5,996 bases of DNA from the NCBI GenBank assembly GCA_002393865.1, contig DGUD01000135.1:1-5996 (forward strand). The letters are read 5' to 3'. How positions within the stretch are numbered: position 1 is the stretch's first letter; every line of letters starts with the position of its first letter. The stretch comes from Treponema sp. UBA4319 (lineage in GTDB: Bacteria > Spirochaetota > Spirochaetia > Treponematales > Treponemataceae). Below, piece by piece: positions 4,810-5,996 of the stretch. The position numbers and the translations under genes are program-made. Under the pieces are notes generated by a model. That model saw nothing but the letters and a program-made list of their open reading frames with translations. It was not told the DNA's origin and made no database searches.

Positions 4810-5052
4810 ATGGCAGAAGACGAACTGTTTGCGAAGATGAAGACGCTGATTGCAGAGAAGCTTGAGATTGACCCGGAGAAGGTTAAGCTTGAGTCATCTT
4901 TCCGCGGGGATTTGGGCGCTGACAGCCTTGATACATACGAGCTTGTCTATGCTATCGAGGAAGAGACCGGTGTGCAGATTCCTGACGAGAAAGCCAACGA
5001 ATTTGAGACCGTGAAGGACGCCTACGATTTCATCAAAGCCGCAAAGGCGTAA
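4810..5052 (+). CDS. acpP: Acyl carrier protein
   Basis: An 80-residue acidic ACP, the cytoplasmic carrier of growing acyl chains in type II fatty acid synthesis. The phosphopantetheine site is Ser39 in DLGADSLDTYEL (34-45), followed by helix II/III features VYAIEEETGVQIPDE and a final helix DAYDFIKAAK. Tyr42 replaces the Val or Met usual after DSLDT, a mild variation. The start is set at 4810: AAGGAG (4797-4802) is seven bases before this ATG but only one base before the in-frame ATG at 4804, which is too close for initiation. It is translated 15 bases after rpmF and is followed by a terminator-like hairpin before rnc. Confidence 0.98.
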   Translation: MAEDELFAKMKTLIAEKLEIDPEKVKLESSFRGDLGADSLDTYELVYAIEEETGVQIPDEKANEFETVKDAYDFIKAAKA

Positions 5053-5075
5053 GCAGCTCTTTTGACAGGCAGAGG

Positions 5076-5103
5076 AAGGCACGGCAGTTTTGCTGTGCCT
5101 TTT
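5076..5103 (+). terminator. Terminator or attenuator between acpP and rnc
   Basis: AAGGCACGGCA (5076-5086) pairs with TGCTGTGCCTT (5091-5101) with one G-T pair, loop GTTT, followed by TTTT overlapping the stem base, then CCATTTT. The short, interrupted T-tract suggests partial termination, giving more acpP than rnc transcript from the shared promoters. Confidence 0.72.
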
Positions 5104-5119
5104 CCATTTTAAAGGAGTC

Positions 5120-5142
5120 CGCCTGCAGCCGTACAGCAGGCG
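5120..5142 (+). promoter_or_regulatory. Hairpin in the rnc leader
   Basis: CGCCTGC (5120-5126) pairs with GCAGGCG (5136-5142) across a nine-base loop, eight bases before the rnc ribosome binding site. E. coli RNase III cleaves a stem-loop in its own leader to lower its mRNA level; this hairpin with the larger one at 5076-5101 is a candidate for similar control, although a 7-bp stem alone is short for RNase III. Confidence 0.4.
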
Positions 5143-5160
5143 CCTCCGGGAAGGACGGAC

Positions 5161-5907
5161 ATGAACCTGAGGGATCTTTTTTACGAATCGAAGAAGCTTC
5201 GCCCTGAGCGGAAAAAAGAGCTGGAGCAGTTCTGCAGGAATCTTGATGTGCATTTCAAGAACCTGAACATCCTTGACCTTGCCTTCCACCACCGTTCCTT
5301 CTCGAACGAGAACAAGGAGCACAAGCGCTACAACAACGAGCGGCTTGAATTCTTGGGCGACAGCGTGCTGGGGCTCGCGACCGCCGCCTTTCTCTACGAG
5401 GACATGATGGACAACCCGGAGGGGGATCTTGCGCGCATAAAGGCGAATGTCGTGAGCGAGCAGGTACTTGCCCCCATCGCAAAGGACACCATGCATATCG
5501 ACCGCTACCTTGTCATGGGCAGAGGGGAGGAGCTGTCGGGGGGACGCGAGAAAAAGGCCATCCTCGCGGATGCGGTAGAGGCCGTGATAGGCGCGCTCTA
5601 CCTCGATTCCGGCTACGCGGCGGCAGAAAAGCTGGTGCTCAGGCTGATTGTCCCGGAAATACGCAAGGTGCAGCTGGACAAGGGCAACAGGGACTATAAG
5701 ACCGTCCTGCAGGAATACTACCAGCAGAAACACAAGGTATGCCCGGTTTACGAGCTTGTGCGGATGAGCGGCCCGGATCACGACAGGACATTCGTCGTCT
5801 CGGTGCATCTGGGAGATGTCTGCTACGGGCCGGCAGAGGGGAAGAACAAAAAGACCGCCGAGCAGCATGCCGCGCAGATGGCGTGCGAGGCGCTCGGCCT
5901 GGAATAG
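5161..5907 (+). CDS. rnc: Ribonuclease III
   Basis: A 248-residue double-strand-specific endoribonuclease that processes rRNA precursors and structured mRNAs in the cytoplasm as a dimer with two metal ions per site. The signature NERLEFLGDS is at residues 59-68 with E60, E63 and D67. The second acidic cluster is ADAVEAVIGALYLD (136-149), with D137 and E140 in the positions of the E. coli catalytic D114 and E117. A double-stranded RNA binding domain fills about 176-246 (DYKTVLQEYYQQ, then GKNKKTAEQHAAQMACEALG). All expected catalytic residues are present and length is slightly above the usual 225-230, mostly at the N-terminus. GAAGGA lies five bases before the ATG. rnc next to acpP is a common bacterial order. 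Confidence 0.98.
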   Translation: MNLRDLFYESKKLRPERKKELEQFCRNLDVHFKNLNILDLAFHHRSFSNENKEHKRYNNERLEFLGDSVLGLATAAFLYEDMMDNPEGDLARIKANVVSEQVLAPIAKDTMHIDRYLVMGRGEELSGGREKKAILADAVEAVIGALYLDSGYAAAEKLVLRLIVPEIRKVQLDKGNRDYKTVLQEYYQQKHKVCPVYELVRMSGPDHDRTFVVSVHLGDVCYGPAEGKNKKTAEQHAAQMACEALGLE

Positions 5908-5996
5908 GCGCAGGCACCCGGCCTGAGTGGCGGTGCCGCAGCCCCTGTAAGAACTGAGTGCCGGGCAGCGCTGACATTCCTTTAAAAACAAAAAAA
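5908..5996 (+). other. rnc 3' region with competing hairpins and terminal A-rich tract
   Basis: No gene is seen. GGCACC/GGTGCC (5913-5918, 5932-5937) forms one hairpin; CCCGGC (5917-5922) can instead pair with GCCGGG (5960-5965), and the heptamer CTGAGTG occurs twice (5923-5929, 5954-5960). Neither stem has a T-run on the plus strand. The window ends in A-rich sequence (5984-5996), possibly the left part of another element. Confidence 0.35.

Noticed and set aside
5062..5067. TTGACA after acpP as a separate rnc promoter
   Set aside because: No acceptable -10 occurs 16-18 bases downstream; that position falls in the hairpin at 5076-5101.
4894..5991. 365-residue minus-strand open frame opposite acpP and rnc
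   Set aside because: It is antisense to two unmistakable genes, and its translation shows no recognisable family. High G+C explains the lack of stops.

Overview
The window is an ordinary chromosomal housekeeping segment, with genes on both strands and no sign of mobile DNA, CRISPR or phage. Its protein sequences and gene order suggest a host-associated spirochaete, most likely a Treponema-like organism of moderate to high G+C. This rests on the rpmF-acpP-rnc cluster beside coaD, a secreted HEAT-type protein, a charged lipoprotein and an S2 protein with an acidic tail. The assignment is inference from sequence character, not from a database match.

Left part (1-1780, minus strand): a translation block read right to left, maf (nucleotide pyrophosphatase), rpsB (ribosomal protein S2), then the first 23 codons of tsf (elongation factor Ts), which runs off the window. 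Hairpins sit directly before the rpsB ribosome binding site and in the rpsB-tsf spacer. Middle (1840-2010): a single tRNA-Arg(CCG) gene on the plus strand with its own near-consensus promoter, ending in a strong hairpin that also terminates the convergent gene to its right.

2026-3649, minus strand: two exported proteins of unknown function, each with its own promoter. One is a signal-peptide protein with HEAT-like helical repeats; the other is a lipoprotein with a long Pro/Lys/Glu linker and a small C-terminal domain. The lipoprotein has no Shine-Dalgarno and its best -10 lies six bases before the ATG, so it may be leaderless. 3650-3935 is a divergent, partly very G+C-rich intergenic region with several hairpins.

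Right part (3936-5907, plus strand): coaD (CoA biosynthesis), then rpmF-acpP-rnc (ribosomal protein L32, acyl carrier protein, RNase III), driven by tandem TTGACA promoters embedded in inverted repeats. A terminator-like hairpin and a second leader hairpin separate acpP from rnc. The cluster couples ribosome assembly, rRNA processing and lipid synthesis. I found no convincing undescribed system. The best leads are regulatory: the rpmF promoter array, the repeat in the HEAT-gene promoter, the possible leaderless lipoprotein mRNA and the rnc leader.
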